Notes: generated from the letters alone by a model not told the origin. A stretch of 23,545 bases of DNA from an uncultured Ruminococcus sp. (GCA_902782885.1 CACZOW010000267.1:1-23545), one strand, 5' to 3'. Positions 13,783 through 23,406 are shown, counted from the first letter of the stretch. Numbers and translations are program-made.

Positions 13783-14604
13783 TCAGCGTTTGCGCGTGAC
13801 CGCGGATGGCGGAAGGCCGAAGTGTTTTACGAAAGATTTATAAAACACCGAATAATCACCAAAACCGCATCTCAGCGCGGCGCTTTTTGTGCTGCTGCCT
13901 TCCGCTATGAGATTGCGGGCGAGGTCAAGCCTTTTCATCGTAATGTACTGCCAAACCGGTATTCCTAAAAACGCGCGGAAAAGCTTGTTGATATATGAAT
14001 TGCTGTAGTGAAAAACGTGCTCAATGAAAGAGAGATCGGATATTTTGTCCAGATTCGCTCCGATATAGTCCGTGACCGCGTTGTACAGCCGGGCCTTTTC
14101 CTCCGCGGCGCTGTTTTTCTTAACATTGATCCCTTTTTTCACTGTGCCGTTGCGCGCAATCTCATACAGCACGGATCTAATGTATGTAAAATACATGCCG
14201 ACGTCCGTATCGGACCGTTCGTCGCATATGCGGCGCAGCATTGTATTTACCACGGCTTTGACCCGGTCCTCCAGCGTGAAAGCCGCGCCGCTTTTGCGGC
14301 CGCAGGTTTTTATGACCTTTTCGACCATTCCGTCGAGTCCCGCCTCCTCAAATACCTTCGGAATGAACTGCACCGTAAGAAATTCCACCGGTCCGCCGTC
14401 CGTTAAAAGGCCGTGTGCCTCATTTCCGAGAATAAGGACTGTATCGCCCGGACGAAGCTCATATTCGGTATCGGAAACGAGTACGCCGCAGTTGCCCCGT
14501 ATCAGCATGAGTATTTCATGAGAGGAGTGGCGGTGTACGGGATAACTCTGCTCGTTGCTTGACTTTTCGTTTTTATGGACGGTGTATAATCCGATCAGTT
14601 CCAT
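13783..14604 (-). CDS. AraC-family transcriptional regulator
   Basis: A 273-residue DNA-binding regulator. Residues 1-90 form a cupin-type sensor (HRHSSHEILMLIRGNCGVLVSDTEYELRPGDTVLI: metal/ligand-binding His and Glu in the usual spacing); the middle is helical; residues about 170-273 hold two helix-turn-helix units (SDLSFIEHVFHYSNSYINKLFRAFLG and TKSAALRCGFGDYSVFYKSFVKHFG, the second being the family signature). GGAGG is 9 bases before the ATG. It is divergent from the large glycosidase lipoprotein gene, the usual arrangement for a local activator of sugar-degradation genes; the inducer is unknown. Confidence 0.93.
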   Translation of the reverse strand: MELIGLYTVHKNEKSSNEQSYPVHRHSSHEILMLIRGNCGVLVSDTEYELRPGDTVLILGNEAHGLLTDGGPVEFLTVQFIPKVFEEAGLDGMVEKVIKTCGRKSGAAFTLEDRVKAVVNTMLRRICDERSDTDVGMYFTYIRSVLYEIARNGTVKKGINVKKNSAAEEKARLYNAVTDYIGANLDKISDLSFIEHVFHYSNSYINKLFRAFLGIPVWQYITMKRLDLARNLIAEGSSTKSAALRCGFGDYSVFYKSFVKHFGLPPSAVTRKR

Positions 14605-14737
14605 ATATCATTGCCTCCATAGGGATAGTACCAGAATAATCCTGAAATTGCAATATCCCGGGCACGCTTTTGCTATTGTTTTTGCAATCATTCGGGAATT
14701 AAAATTATTATGTAATAATATATCGGAGGGTATTGCT
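14605..14737. promoter_or_regulatory. Divergent regulatory region with TTGCAAT direct repeats
   Basis: The 133-base gap between the AraC regulator and the glycosidase gene holds TTGCAAT at 14648-14654 and 14682-14688, each followed 4 bases later by CGGG (14659-14662, 14693-14696), plus a variant TTGCTAT at 14670-14676. Such spaced direct repeats suit AraC-type activators. The A/T-rich stretch 14697-14723 probably holds the plus-strand -10 element, but several hexamers are possible and no strong -35 is seen, consistent with activator dependence. Confidence 0.5.
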
Positions 14738-17700
14738 GTGAAACGATATTTAAAATGGATCACCTGTGTAATGCTGGCAGTATTGACGGCCGTTTCTGCC
14801 GGGTGTGGCGGGAAGGGCAACGAAGACGACGGCCGCCCGGGCAGAACGATCGTTTTTGACGACGGTATAACCGAAACAAGCGGCAATGAACAGACGGATA
14901 TCCCTGCGCCCGCGACACACACGTTCAGCCAGGATTTTGAAACCGCTATAAAGCAGAACGACGAAGACTGGACGATCAATTCCGAGGGCGAATTCAAGAA
15001 CGGCATATTCCGGAGCGCCAAAAATCACACATATCTCGCGCTTAAGCATAAAGTTAAGGCAGATACGCTGAATATAGAACTCGATATGAAAGCGGCCAGA
15101 AACGGCAACGTAAACAACGTTTCCGGCTATATCGGCCTGCGCCTGCCGGAGCACGGCAACCAATTTGCCGCCGTGGGCGCGAACGGTATATGGCTGGCGT
15201 TCCATTGCAAACAGGTAGGTATCATCGATACCTGGCCCACGGTCAAAATGTTCAGCACCGACGTGGACTTCTCCAAGACCCAGCGCGTAATTATTACAGA
15301 TGACATAAAGAACAACGTCATTACCGTAGACGTGCTTGACGGCGGAGAACGCAAAAATGTCATGAATCTGACTATCACAAACAACAAGGAAATACTTGTA
15401 AAAAACAGTAAAGGCAAAAATAAGATCAAAGCCAAGTTCGGTCATGATATTGACAGCAGCGGCTACGTCGCGTTCTGGGCTGCGGGCGGCGATTCCGGCG
15501 AATGCGTGATGGACAATATCTCCATGCAGTGGACGGACGCTGTGAAGGAGCGGTATGTTCCCGCGGACAAAACTGCCATACGCGACCTTTACGCCGACAC
15601 CTGGGTCGCGGCGGATGATCTCGGCCGGACCGTCACAGACGGAGCCGCGGCGCCGCGCAGCAAACTGATCGGTATGTTTTACCAGATCTGGTTCACGCCG
15701 ACCAGCGTCACATACGCGGACCAGAAAAATTACGATCATTACAGGACCTACCTGGAAGGCGGCGTCGAAGCAGTTAAAAAAGTATATACGCAGGGACCTG
15801 AAGGCTGGGGCCATTACTGGGCTGAACCATATTTCGGGTTTTATCTTACGAATGACAGATGGATTATCAGAAAACACGCCTCGATGCTCCAGGATCTGGG
15901 CATCGACTTCATCTTCCTCGACGTGACCAACGGCAACCCGCAGACCACCAGCTACAAAGCGATACTCAAAGAATATGAGATGATGCGGCAGGAAGGCCTC
16001 GATACTCCGGACGTCTGCTTCATGCTTTCGGATGACACCGCCGGAGTGGAAAACGTTTTCCTCGATCTGTGGGACAATATTTACTCCACGGGTCAGTACA
16101 GCGATCTTTACGTCATTTACGACGGCAAACCGCTCATACTGGGCAACTTTAGCAAATTATCGGCGGAGTACAAAGAACTGCTGGACAATTTCACTTACAG
16201 AAGATGCTGGGCGCTCCATGAGAACCTCAAGGGCGGCAAAGATTTCTGGTCCTGGATGTGCCAGACCCCGCAGGTTGCCTCATACAATACGCAGAAGGGC
16301 GACGCCGTGGAAGAGATATCCATATCCGCGGGAATACTTGCCAACACCAGTACCGGCAGAAGCTTTTCCGGCGGCAAACAACCCAAGGTAGGAAAACTGG
16401 CCGACGGTTCAAAGGATTATTTCCAGTTCAATCTTGAGACCACAGGGCAGGGACTGCTTTTCGCGGAACAGATGCAGCGCGCGATCGAAGTCGATCCGTA
16501 CGTCGTCCTGATAACCGAGTGGAACGAATGGGCCGCGGGAAGGTGGGAAGGTGTCGGAAACCCGACGATCGCGAACACGTTCATTTCCTGGTCGAAAAGC
16601 TTTTATGTAGACTGCTTCAATCCCGAGTTCAGCCGCGATATAGAGCCTATGAAGGGCGGCTTCGGCGACAACTACTATTACCAGCTGGCCGCGTTCATGC
16701 GTAATTTTAGCGGCTCACGCCCGGCGCCCGCCGCTGCCGGACAGCATCAGATCACGCTTTCCGGAGGGCTTGACCAGTGGGCGGACGTGTGGCCGGAATA
16801 CCGCGATACGACGGGCGATACGCTGCACCGCGATTCGCTCGGCAACGGCGGCCTGGTGACGTACAAAAACAGCACCGGCAGAAACGATATCGTCAGCGCT
16901 AAAGTGTCCCGCGCTGAGGGCAAAACGTACTTCCTCGCGTTGTGCGCCGATAAACTGACCGCGCCCGAAGGCAGCAACTGGATGAATCTGTTTATTGACA
17001 CCGATTGCAACGCTTCGAACGGCTGGCACGGCTACGACATCGTCATTAACCGCGATAACGGTTCTGTTGAACGCTTTACCAGCGGCTGGAATCTGGAGAT
17101 CATCGGTCAGGCCGAACTGTTTACGGGCGACAACTATATCGTGATCTGCGTGGATGACAACGCCTGCGGGCTGGGCGCCGATTTCAATTTCAAATGGACG
17201 GACAACTCCGCCGCGGATGGCGAGATAATGCAGTTCCTGGATCTGGGCGATGCCGCTCCGAACGCGAGATTCAACTACGCGTACAGGGTCAACAAAAAGG
17301 ATACGCTGCTGACCGCCGGTACAAAATCGGTCATCGGCAGCGGCGCGTCCTACACCGCCGGAAGAAGCTACGCGTTGTCCGACGGCAATGTATTCTCCGT
17401 GTATCCCGAGGATACTGCAGTTGCCCCCGTCGTGTATAGGAACAGAGTGTTTGTTCCGGCCGCGTCGCTGGAAAGCGTTAAAGATTTTGCCGCGAAGCTC
17501 AACGGAAACACGGCGGAGATAACTTATAAAGGCAAAGTGATGACGTTCGAAGAGGGCAATACGGACGTAAAATACGGTAAAGATACGTATCATATCCCTG
17601 TCGCTCCGATCGTGGAGAACGGCGTGCTTTATGTGCCGCTGAACGCCGTGGCGTATATTGCCGGGCTCAACTACGTGCAGAACGAGCTGGGCGTCGCGAT

Positions 17701-17764
17701 CATGACCTCCGCGGAGCTGAAGAATGTTGACGACGCGCTCGAGGAGCTTTACTGCGCGTATTGA
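14738..17764 (+). CDS. Multidomain lipoprotein with GH99/GH71-like catalytic domain
   Basis: A 1008-residue surface lipoprotein. It starts at GTG, 7 bases after CGGAGGG; a lipobox SAGC gives Cys23. Order: a concanavalin-like domain (about 60-265, matching an SFQDFE...YIGLRLP-type fold); a TIM-barrel-like domain (about 305-630) with IGMFYQIWF, GHYWAEPYFGFY, DFIFLDVTNGN and LITEWNEWAAGRWEG, similar to GH99/GH71-type glycosidases acting on alpha-mannan or alpha-glucan; a CBM9/DOMON-like beta-sandwich (about 670-850, MNLFIDTDCNASNGWHGYDI); and a C-terminal copper-amine-oxidase-N-like domain (about 895-990, RNRVFVPAASLE, NGVLYVPLNAVAYIAG). The longer upstream reading frame is not used, since it begins inside the regulator gene. 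The AraC neighbour suggests induction by a polysaccharide. The exact GH family assignment is uncertain. Confidence 0.8.
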   Translation: MKRYLKWITCVMLAVLTAVSAGCGGKGNEDDGRPGRTIVFDDGITETSGNEQTDIPAPATHTFSQDFETAIKQNDEDWTINSEGEFKNGIFRSAKNHTYLALKHKVKADTLNIELDMKAARNGNVNNVSGYIGLRLPEHGNQFAAVGANGIWLAFHCKQVGIIDTWPTVKMFSTDVDFSKTQRVIITDDIKNNVITVDVLDGGERKNVMNLTITNNKEILVKNSKGKNKIKAKFGHDIDSSGYVAFWAAGGDSGECVMDNISMQWTDAVKERYVPADKTAIRDLYADTWVAADDLGRTVTDGAAAPRSKLIGMFYQIWFTPTSVTYADQKNYDHYRTYLEGGVEAVKKVYTQGPEGWGHYWAEPYFGFYLTNDRWIIRKHASMLQDLGIDFIFLDVTNGNPQTTSYKAILKEYEMMRQEGLDTPDVCFMLSDDTAGVENVFLDLWDNIYSTGQYSDLYVIYDGKPLILGNFSKLSAEYKELLDNFTYRRCWALHENLKGGKDFWSWMCQTPQVASYNTQKGDAVEEISISAGILANTSTGRSFSGGKQPKVGKLADGSKDYFQFNLETTGQGLLFAEQMQRAIEVDPYVVLITEWNEWAAGRWEGVGNPTIANTFISWSKSFYVDCFNPEFSRDIEPMKGGFGDNYYYQLAAFMRNFSGSRPAPAAAGQHQITLSGGLDQWADVWPEYRDTTGDTLHRDSLGNGGLVTYKNSTGRNDIVSAKVSRAEGKTYFLALCADKLTAPEGSNWMNLFIDTDCNASNGWHGYDIVINRDNGSVERFTSGWNLEIIGQAELFTGDNYIVICVDDNACGLGADFNFKWTDNSAADGEIMQFLDLGDAAPNARFNYAYRVNKKDTLLTAGTKSVIGSGASYTAGRSYALSDGNVFSVYPEDTAVAPVVYRNRVFVPAASLESVKDFAAKLNGNTAEITYKGKVMTFEEGNTDVKYGKDTYHIPVAPIVENGVLYVPLNAVAYIAGLNYVQNELGVAIMTSAELKNVDDALEELYCAY

Positions 17765-17789
17765 GATTGTTAACAATAAAGCGTATAAT
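17761..17789 (+). promoter_or_regulatory. GH3 gene promoter with palindrome in the spacer
   Basis: TTGAGA (17761-17766) and TATAAT (17784-17789) are exactly 17 bases apart; the -35 overlaps the stop codon of the preceding gene. A perfect 12-bp palindrome, ATTGTTAACAAT (17766-17777), occupies the spacer, where a bound repressor would block polymerase. Confidence 0.65.
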
Positions 17790-17813
17790 TTAAAAAAACA
17801 GACCGGAGGCACC

Positions 17814-20800
17814 ATGAAACGATTTGCTGTTATATTGTCCGCGCTGCTGATTTTGTTATGCGCTGCATCGTGCAAAAAGAGGGGTAACACCGAACCGGAC
17901 GAGAAAGTGAAAGAAGCAGAGATCGCAGTCACATCCCTGACTGTCGCGGATAAGATAAGTATCGGTATCGAAATATCGACCGTGCGGGAAAAACTTGACG
18001 GTACGATCAAAGTCAGCGCCAAAGCGGACAGCGGTGAGACCGTAAATGCGGAGTTTGCGCAGAATGATGATATCGTATTTGACAGTCCGGCGGATTCCGG
18101 CACAATACTGATCAGACTTGCCCTTTTGGATGAGCAGGGAGAGGAACTTGACGATGCCGAACTGAAGATCCGGAACGGTCTGGTACAGCTCACCGAGGAC
18201 TCACCGGCGCTCGTGGTCGCGAAAATGTCCGATAAGGAAAAAGCCCATCTGGTGGCCGGAACGGGCTACCCGCCCAAACCCGGCGCTTCCGGCGGCACGT
18301 ACGAGCTCTGGCGTTTCGGAGTGCCCTCGATCACCGTAAACGACGGCCCCGCGGGCGTGAGATACAACACCTCCGTGTGGTATCCGTCAGTAATGAATAT
18401 GACGTCTTCATGGGACGGTTCGCTCATCCGGAAGGTCGGCAGCGCCATGGGCGGCGACTCGCTGGCGCTCGGTATAGACATCGTGCTTGCCCCGGGTATG
18501 AATATTCAGAAAAACGTGCTGGGCGGGCGGAATTTCGAATATTGTTCGGAGGACCCGCTGCTTACAGCGTATTCGGCTTCCGCGTATGTAAAGGGCATGC
18601 AGTCCGCGGGCGCGGGCGCCTGCCTGAAGCATTTTGCCGGCAATGAACAGGAGACGAACCGCGGATCCGTCAGTTCCGCGGTAACGGAACGCGCGCTCCG
18701 GGAGATCTATTTGAAACCGTTCCAGCTGGCCGTTAAAGACTCGTCACCGGTCTCGATAATGTCTTCGTACAACCAGGTGAACGGCGTATATTCTTCCATC
18801 AACAAAGATCTTTTGACCGGTATCCTGCGGGACGAGTGGCATTATAAAGGGATGGTCATGTGCGACTGGGGCTCCGCCGGCGCGATCGAGGACAAGGTCA
18901 ACGCGCTGAACGATATCAAAATGCCCGGTGAAAAAGGCGACGCCGATGTGATCCTGGCCGGTATCGAAAGCGGCAAAGTTGATATGGCGGCGCTGGACAA
19001 ATGCTGCGAACATATCCTGTATACGATTTCACAGTCTCCGACTTTCAAAGAACTGAAGATGAACACTGAAGTTGATTTCGACGGCCACGAAAAGATCGCC
19101 CGGAATGCCGCGGCAGATACTCTGGTGCTGCTGAAGAACGACAACGGCGCACTGCCGCTTTCTTCCGGTACGTCCGTGGCGCTGTTCGGCAACGGCGCAT
19201 ATAAGACTGTATTCGGAGGTGAAGGTTCCGGCGGTGTAAACGCCAAAAAGACCGTTTCCATCGCCAAGGGGATCGCAAACAATAAGAAGCTTTCTGTTTA
19301 TGACGAGGAGAACAATTTGTTCCGGTACGCGGAAAACCATTCCAAGACCGACGCCTCAAAGGATATCGCCGTTTCGGAAGATTGGGCGAAGCAGTACGCG
19401 GAAGGTGCCGGCGCCGCGGTGATCGTCATCTCGCGCAGCTCAATGGAGGGCGCGGACAACAGCAATTTAAGAGGCGATTTCCTGCTGAACACGCGTGAGG
19501 AGGAGATGATCCGGCGCGTTGCCGACGCGTTCCACGCCAAAGGCAAAAAAGTCACGGTGCTGATCAATACCGGTTCGCCAATCGAGGTCGCTTCCTGGCG
19601 CGACCTTGTTGACGCAATCTTATTCATCGGTTATCCCGGTCAGAACGCCGGCGACGCGGTGGCTTCGGTGCTCTGCGGCGAAGTGGCGCCGTCCGCCAAA
19701 ACGACCATGACCTGGCCGATGGAATACCCGGACACCCCGGCGTTCAACAGTTTCCCCGGCAACCCCGGCAAAGTAGTTTATTACGAGGATATCTATGTGG
19801 GGTACAGATACTACAGCACGTTCGACGTTAAGACCGCGTACCCCTTCGGATTCGGCCTTTCATACACGAATTTTGATTATTCCGACTTCGCGGTGACGGA
19901 AAATGCGGACGGTACGTTTACCGCCTCGGTCAAGATCACTAACAAGGGAAAAACAGCCGGCCGGGAAGTCGTCCAGATATACGTATCCAAACCTGAGACA
20001 ACGCTGGAACAGCCCGAAATCGAGCTTTGCGGCTTTGCCAAGACCGCGCTCCTTAAACCGGGCAAGTCGGAAAAGGTCTCGATATTGATCACTGACGACG
20101 CGCTGTTCAGCTACGATACGCAGGAGAGCCGGTATTTCGTTGACGCCGGACAGTATAAATTCTATGCAGCTTCGTCCGCGGAAACAATCCGCGCAGAGGC
20201 AACGGCGGAGATCAAGGAAATGCGCATCGTAAGCGACGTCGAAAACCGCTGCGTGCCGCATCCGGAGCCCAGACATATAATCAAGAGCGAGTACAGGGTG
20301 CCTGTCACGCGCCCGGCGGAAGATGCTTTTGAGGCAGAGATCTCTTCGAAAACGAGAAGGTGCACGATCGATCTGAAAGAACTCAAAGAGATAGGTACAG
20401 TCAGCCTGCACTGGGACAAACTTGATTCGCCTTTTATCGTGAGTACGGCGGGCGAGGACAAAAAATATACGCGCTTTGATATTTATGCATCGGAAGGCCT
20501 CAACGTATCCGAGATCGATCTGTGCGGTATAAAAGCGCGGTATATCAAGATCGAATCCGTTTCAAGCGCTAAAGTCACCGATGCGAAGGTATTTCCCGCG
20601 ACAGAGGAAGACAAGCAGAACATGCCGATCGTTTATGAAAATATAGCCCTAAAGAAAACTGTCAGGGCTGCGTCGGTGGAGGGCAATCTCGTTGCCGCCA
20701 ACGCTGTCGACGGCAGTCTGACCACGCGCTGGGGCTCCCAGCCGACCGGCGAATCCTGGCTCCGGATCGATCTGGGTGAGGTAAAGCAGGTAAAGGGAAT

Positions 20801-21002
20801 GCTGCTTTATCTGGAAGCAGCCTGGGTGCCGTATCATATAGAGTATTCCGTCGACGGCGATAACTATACCACGCTTGAATCATACGGCACCGGTGAATTG
20901 TTCGTCAAATTAAAGGATCTCGATTTTGAAGCCCGGTATATCCGTATCTCGCGGGAAGGCGAGAGCTGGTTCAGTATCTACGAGGTCGAGATCTACGGCT
21001 GA
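17814..21002 (+). CDS. Lipoprotein beta-glucosidase-type GH3 with discoidin-like domains
   Basis: A 1062-residue exported glycosidase that likely removes terminal beta-linked sugars. A lipobox (CAASC, Cys20) anchors it; residues 30-130 are a small beta domain; 140-400 is the GH3 N-terminal barrel with VNDGPAGVR, LKHFAGNEQE, and VMCDWG (Asp351, presumed nucleophile); 430-680 is the GH3 C-terminal domain with RSSMEGAD (Glu545 a candidate acid/base); 685-800 is an FnIII-like domain (GREVVQIYVSKP); about 830-925 looks like a diverged discoidin domain, and 945-1062 is a clear F5/8C (CBM32-like) domain (AANAVDGSLTTRWGS, WLRIDLGEV). CGGAGG lies 4 bases before the ATG. It follows the GH99-like gene by 49 bases but has its own promoter. 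The true substrate could be a xyloside or other beta-glycoside. Confidence 0.93.
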   Translation: MKRFAVILSALLILLCAASCKKRGNTEPDEKVKEAEIAVTSLTVADKISIGIEISTVREKLDGTIKVSAKADSGETVNAEFAQNDDIVFDSPADSGTILIRLALLDEQGEELDDAELKIRNGLVQLTEDSPALVVAKMSDKEKAHLVAGTGYPPKPGASGGTYELWRFGVPSITVNDGPAGVRYNTSVWYPSVMNMTSSWDGSLIRKVGSAMGGDSLALGIDIVLAPGMNIQKNVLGGRNFEYCSEDPLLTAYSASAYVKGMQSAGAGACLKHFAGNEQETNRGSVSSAVTERALREIYLKPFQLAVKDSSPVSIMSSYNQVNGVYSSINKDLLTGILRDEWHYKGMVMCDWGSAGAIEDKVNALNDIKMPGEKGDADVILAGIESGKVDMAALDKCCEHILYTISQSPTFKELKMNTEVDFDGHEKIARNAAADTLVLLKNDNGALPLSSGTSVALFGNGAYKTVFGGEGSGGVNAKKTVSIAKGIANNKKLSVYDEENNLFRYAENHSKTDASKDIAVSEDWAKQYAEGAGAAVIVISRSSMEGADNSNLRGDFLLNTREEEMIRRVADAFHAKGKKVTVLINTGSPIEVASWRDLVDAILFIGYPGQNAGDAVASVLCGEVAPSAKTTMTWPMEYPDTPAFNSFPGNPGKVVYYEDIYVGYRYYSTFDVKTAYPFGFGLSYTNFDYSDFAVTENADGTFTASVKITNKGKTAGREVVQIYVSKPETTLEQPEIELCGFAKTALLKPGKSEKVSILITDDALFSYDTQESRYFVDAGQYKFYAASSAETIRAEATAEIKEMRIVSDVENRCVPHPEPRHIIKSEYRVPVTRPAEDAFEAEISSKTRRCTIDLKELKEIGTVSLHWDKLDSPFIVSTAGEDKKYTRFDIYASEGLNVSEIDLCGIKARYIKIESVSSAKVTDAKVFPATEEDKQNMPIVYENIALKKTVRAASVEGNLVAANAVDGSLTTRWGSQPTGESWLRIDLGEVKQVKGMLLYLEAAWVPYHIEYSVDGDNYTTLESYGTGELFVKLKDLDFEARYIRISREGESWFSIYEVEIYG

Positions 21003-21050
21003 GCCGCTTTAATTTGTGCGGTGTGAGTTCTTTCATACATGTGTGTGTTG

Positions 21051-21920
21051 CTATCCTCTGGTCACGCTGAGGCTCGTCGTGCCCTGAATGTGCTGAAGCG
21101 CGACGTTGATCCCGCTTTTATTTGACGCGCCGAAAGAGTATATCGTGTATCCGGCGACGGTCTGCTCGCTCTCATTGACGTCTTCCGTGAAGCCGGCGGC
21201 CTTAAGTTTTGAAACGTACGCTTTGACCGCGGCGGCGTCTGTTTCAGAGGAAACCGCGTAAATAGCGTCTTCAGTCACGGTCACCGTCATGCCCGGAAAC
21301 GCGGGAACCGGGACTGCTTTGGCAAGAGCATTGTCCGGCCATTTATCCGAGATCTCAGGCATATCCGGATCGTCCGGAATGTCCGCGCCGATATCGATAT
21401 CCTCAAATCCCTCGATACCGTGAAGGATATCCTCATACTGTATTTTCATACTGTTGAAATCGGCACTGTTCAGTTCGTCGAGCATCGACTCGAACTCTGC
21501 TTTTTCTTCCGGGGTCATGCCGGCGGTAACGTCGAGCGCCTCGAAATCTTTGTCAGTTTTCCAGGGGTCTTCGGTGTACTCAGCGGTCTGAGCGTTTTCC
21601 GGATATGTAAAGTCGAGTTCCGCGGCAAGGTCATCTTGCTGCACAGTTTCATTCTTATAAAGAAGGTCGTACAGCAGTCCGTCGCTGAGAACATCATTTT
21701 CTCCGGCGAGGAATTTGTCGTAATAGGTAAGCAGTTCTTCGAGTGACAATTCGTCAAGCTCCATGCTTCCGTTCATGACGGCAATGATTTCTTCTTTGGC
21801 CGGATCGATAGCGAGATCGTCCGCTTCCTCTTTTTTGTTTTGCTTTTTCAGTGCGGAGCAGCCGCACAGCAGCGCGAGGGCCAGGATGCCGGAAAGCAGG
21901 GAAGTGATAAGTTTTTTCAT
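21051..21920 (-). CDS. Acidic lipoprotein of unknown function
   Basis: A 289-residue lipoprotein: basic start, Leu-rich core and lipobox LCGC (Cys21), then a Lys/Glu-rich linker. The body is strongly acidic and helical (MELDELSLEELLTYYDKFL; EKAEFESMLDELNSADFNSM). The C-terminal ~75 residues form an alpha/beta domain (MTVTVTEDAIYAVSSET..., VKAYVSKLKAAGFTEDV, YTIYSFGASNKSGINVALQ) of a kind seen in other clostridial lipoproteins. I do not know its function. The ATG overlaps the stop of the upstream gene (ATGA), so the two are translated together. The tail converges on the GH3 gene with a 48-base gap containing only weak hairpins. Confidence 0.75.
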   Translation of the reverse strand: MKKLITSLLSGILALALLCGCSALKKQNKKEEADDLAIDPAKEEIIAVMNGSMELDELSLEELLTYYDKFLAGENDVLSDGLLYDLLYKNETVQQDDLAAELDFTYPENAQTAEYTEDPWKTDKDFEALDVTAGMTPEEKAEFESMLDELNSADFNSMKIQYEDILHGIEGFEDIDIGADIPDDPDMPEISDKWPDNALAKAVPVPAFPGMTVTVTEDAIYAVSSETDAAAVKAYVSKLKAAGFTEDVNESEQTVAGYTIYSFGASNKSGINVALQHIQGTTSLSVTRG

Positions 21921-23371
21921 TTCACCGTCACCACCTTGTCAATGTTTTTGATCCAGAGCGTGAGCATATTGTCCCTGAGATCGTCGAATATTCGGTAATC
22001 GGCAAGCGCCGGTCTTCCGATAGATTTAGTATCGCCGTTGCCGGCCAGGTCGCGCTTCGCCCAGCCCACGCCTTTCGGAGCGGACAACGAATCGAAAGCG
22101 ATATTTTCGTGGCTGTCCCAAACGATGGCCGGGTATCTGTTGCCCTCGAGCAGCGTGCCGGAGCAGCGTTCTTCCATCGATACCTCGGAGCGGTATTGTG
22201 CGCCGCCCGAACTGACCTCGAATACGCCGTCGTTCCACGGTCCCATATCGAGAGCGTAAGATACGGCGTGCGCCAGATTAAACGCGGATACGTCTTCCGC
22301 GCCTTTGAGCGGAACGGTTTTGGTGAGCGTCGTACCCACGGCGTTGCGTTTGTCGATATGGATCTGCGCGTCACTGAGCGTGATGACTTTCGTCAGCGTA
22401 GATCTTTCTTTGGCAGACTCGGGACGAACTTTGTAGATGTGCTGGATCCGTCTGAAAATATTGCTGTTTTCGGTAAAGATAGTGGGGAAGTTGGCGTCAA
22501 AATTAGCCAGGTCGTGCCAGATCTCGATGACGATCGAGCCCTCATAAATACCGCTCCAGTTTGTGGTCGACTTTTCTCCGAAGGTGTCAACGCGCTCCAT
22601 ATCGACTTTGAGCCACTTGATCTGTTCGACGTCAATGCCGAAGAACTTTTTTGTACCGTATCTGATATCGCTGACCTTGAGTTTCCAGTTGCTGGTCCCG
22701 CGCTCTTCTTCAGCCTTTTTCAGTCTCTCGTTGCACTCTTTATAGAAAAGATCCAAAAGCAGCTGACGCTGAAGCGCTTTTTCGGCGATCTCCTTTTCGT
22801 TTTCCATCCGGGTCCATTCGGCCGCAATGTCTTTAGTGGAAAGGAATGCGCTGAGCGCCATATCCGCCCATTTCGTACCGGTTATCAGTTTGACGGCCTC
22901 GCCGCTCAGTGTGCCGATGACAAAATCCGATGCCGCCTGGCTGATCTCCTTTTTGCCCGTGTACATATCGTAAATATCGTTGAACGTTCCGAAACCGGCA
23001 ATGTTCAGTCCGATACGCAGCGCGGCTGCCGGGTCAAAGCCTTTCAGATGCTTTGCCTGCTCGATCACCATAGTAGAGTATTCAAGAACGCCGCACGTTA
23101 TGTTCATCTGGTTCATAACGCTGTTTATGATCTTGTCGATCTCTTCCTGCGACAATACGTTGCCGTTGACCAGTTCGCCGACGAACGTCGACGTGCCGAG
23201 CGTAAACCTTACTTCGACCTGAAGGTCCTTGTTCTCCCGTATCCTGGTATAGTCGACGCCGTCGATTCTCCCCGGCTTTTTCATGGCGTTCGAGGTCCCG
23301 GACAGCAGCAACAGCGGAAGGGCCAATAGCACTGCCAGGGCAAGTGAAATGATTTTGGGGATTGATCTCAT
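21917..23371 (-). CDS. Secreted protein of unknown function
   Basis: A 484-residue exported protein not recognised as any family. Residues 1-29 are a signal peptide with a long Leu/Ala core, probably cut after SNA. The mature part has a helical region (about 60-130), a Gly/Ala-rich stretch around LNIAGFGTFNDIYDMYTGKK that could touch a membrane, a charged coiled-coil-like segment (about 180-225, ENEKEIAEKALQRQ...ECNERLKKAEEE), and a C-terminal half rich in beta strands with Trp-containing segments (STTNWSGIYEGSIVIEIWHDLANFD). GGAGGA lies 8 bases before the ATG. It is the middle gene of a minus-strand operon, 35 bases after the partial upstream gene and overlapping the lipoprotein gene by four bases. 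Confidence 0.75.
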   Translation of the reverse strand: MRSIPKIISLALAVLLALPLLLLSGTSNAMKKPGRIDGVDYTRIRENKDLQVEVRFTLGTSTFVGELVNGNVLSQEEIDKIINSVMNQMNITCGVLEYSTMVIEQAKHLKGFDPAAALRIGLNIAGFGTFNDIYDMYTGKKEISQAASDFVIGTLSGEAVKLITGTKWADMALSAFLSTKDIAAEWTRMENEKEIAEKALQRQLLLDLFYKECNERLKKAEEERGTSNWKLKVSDIRYGTKKFFGIDVEQIKWLKVDMERVDTFGEKSTTNWSGIYEGSIVIEIWHDLANFDANFPTIFTENSNIFRRIQHIYKVRPESAKERSTLTKVITLSDAQIHIDKRNAVGTTLTKTVPLKGAEDVSAFNLAHAVSYALDMGPWNDGVFEVSSGGAQYRSEVSMEERCSGTLLEGNRYPAIVWDSHENIAFDSLSAPKGVGWAKRDLAGNGDTKSIGRPALADYRIFDDLRDNMLTLWIKNIDKVVTVK

Positions 23372-23406
23372 TTAGCAGTTCCTCCGATCATATCATGTGT
23401 AGAAGG

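Noticed and set aside
16715..18193. 492-codon open frame on the minus strand
   Set aside because: It is antisense to two clear lipoprotein glycosidase genes and its product is not protein-like; it arises from the GC-rich codon use of the real genes.
22109..23329. 406-codon open frame on the plus strand
   Set aside because: Antisense to the secreted protein gene, which has a signal peptide and a ribosome binding site; the antisense product has neither.
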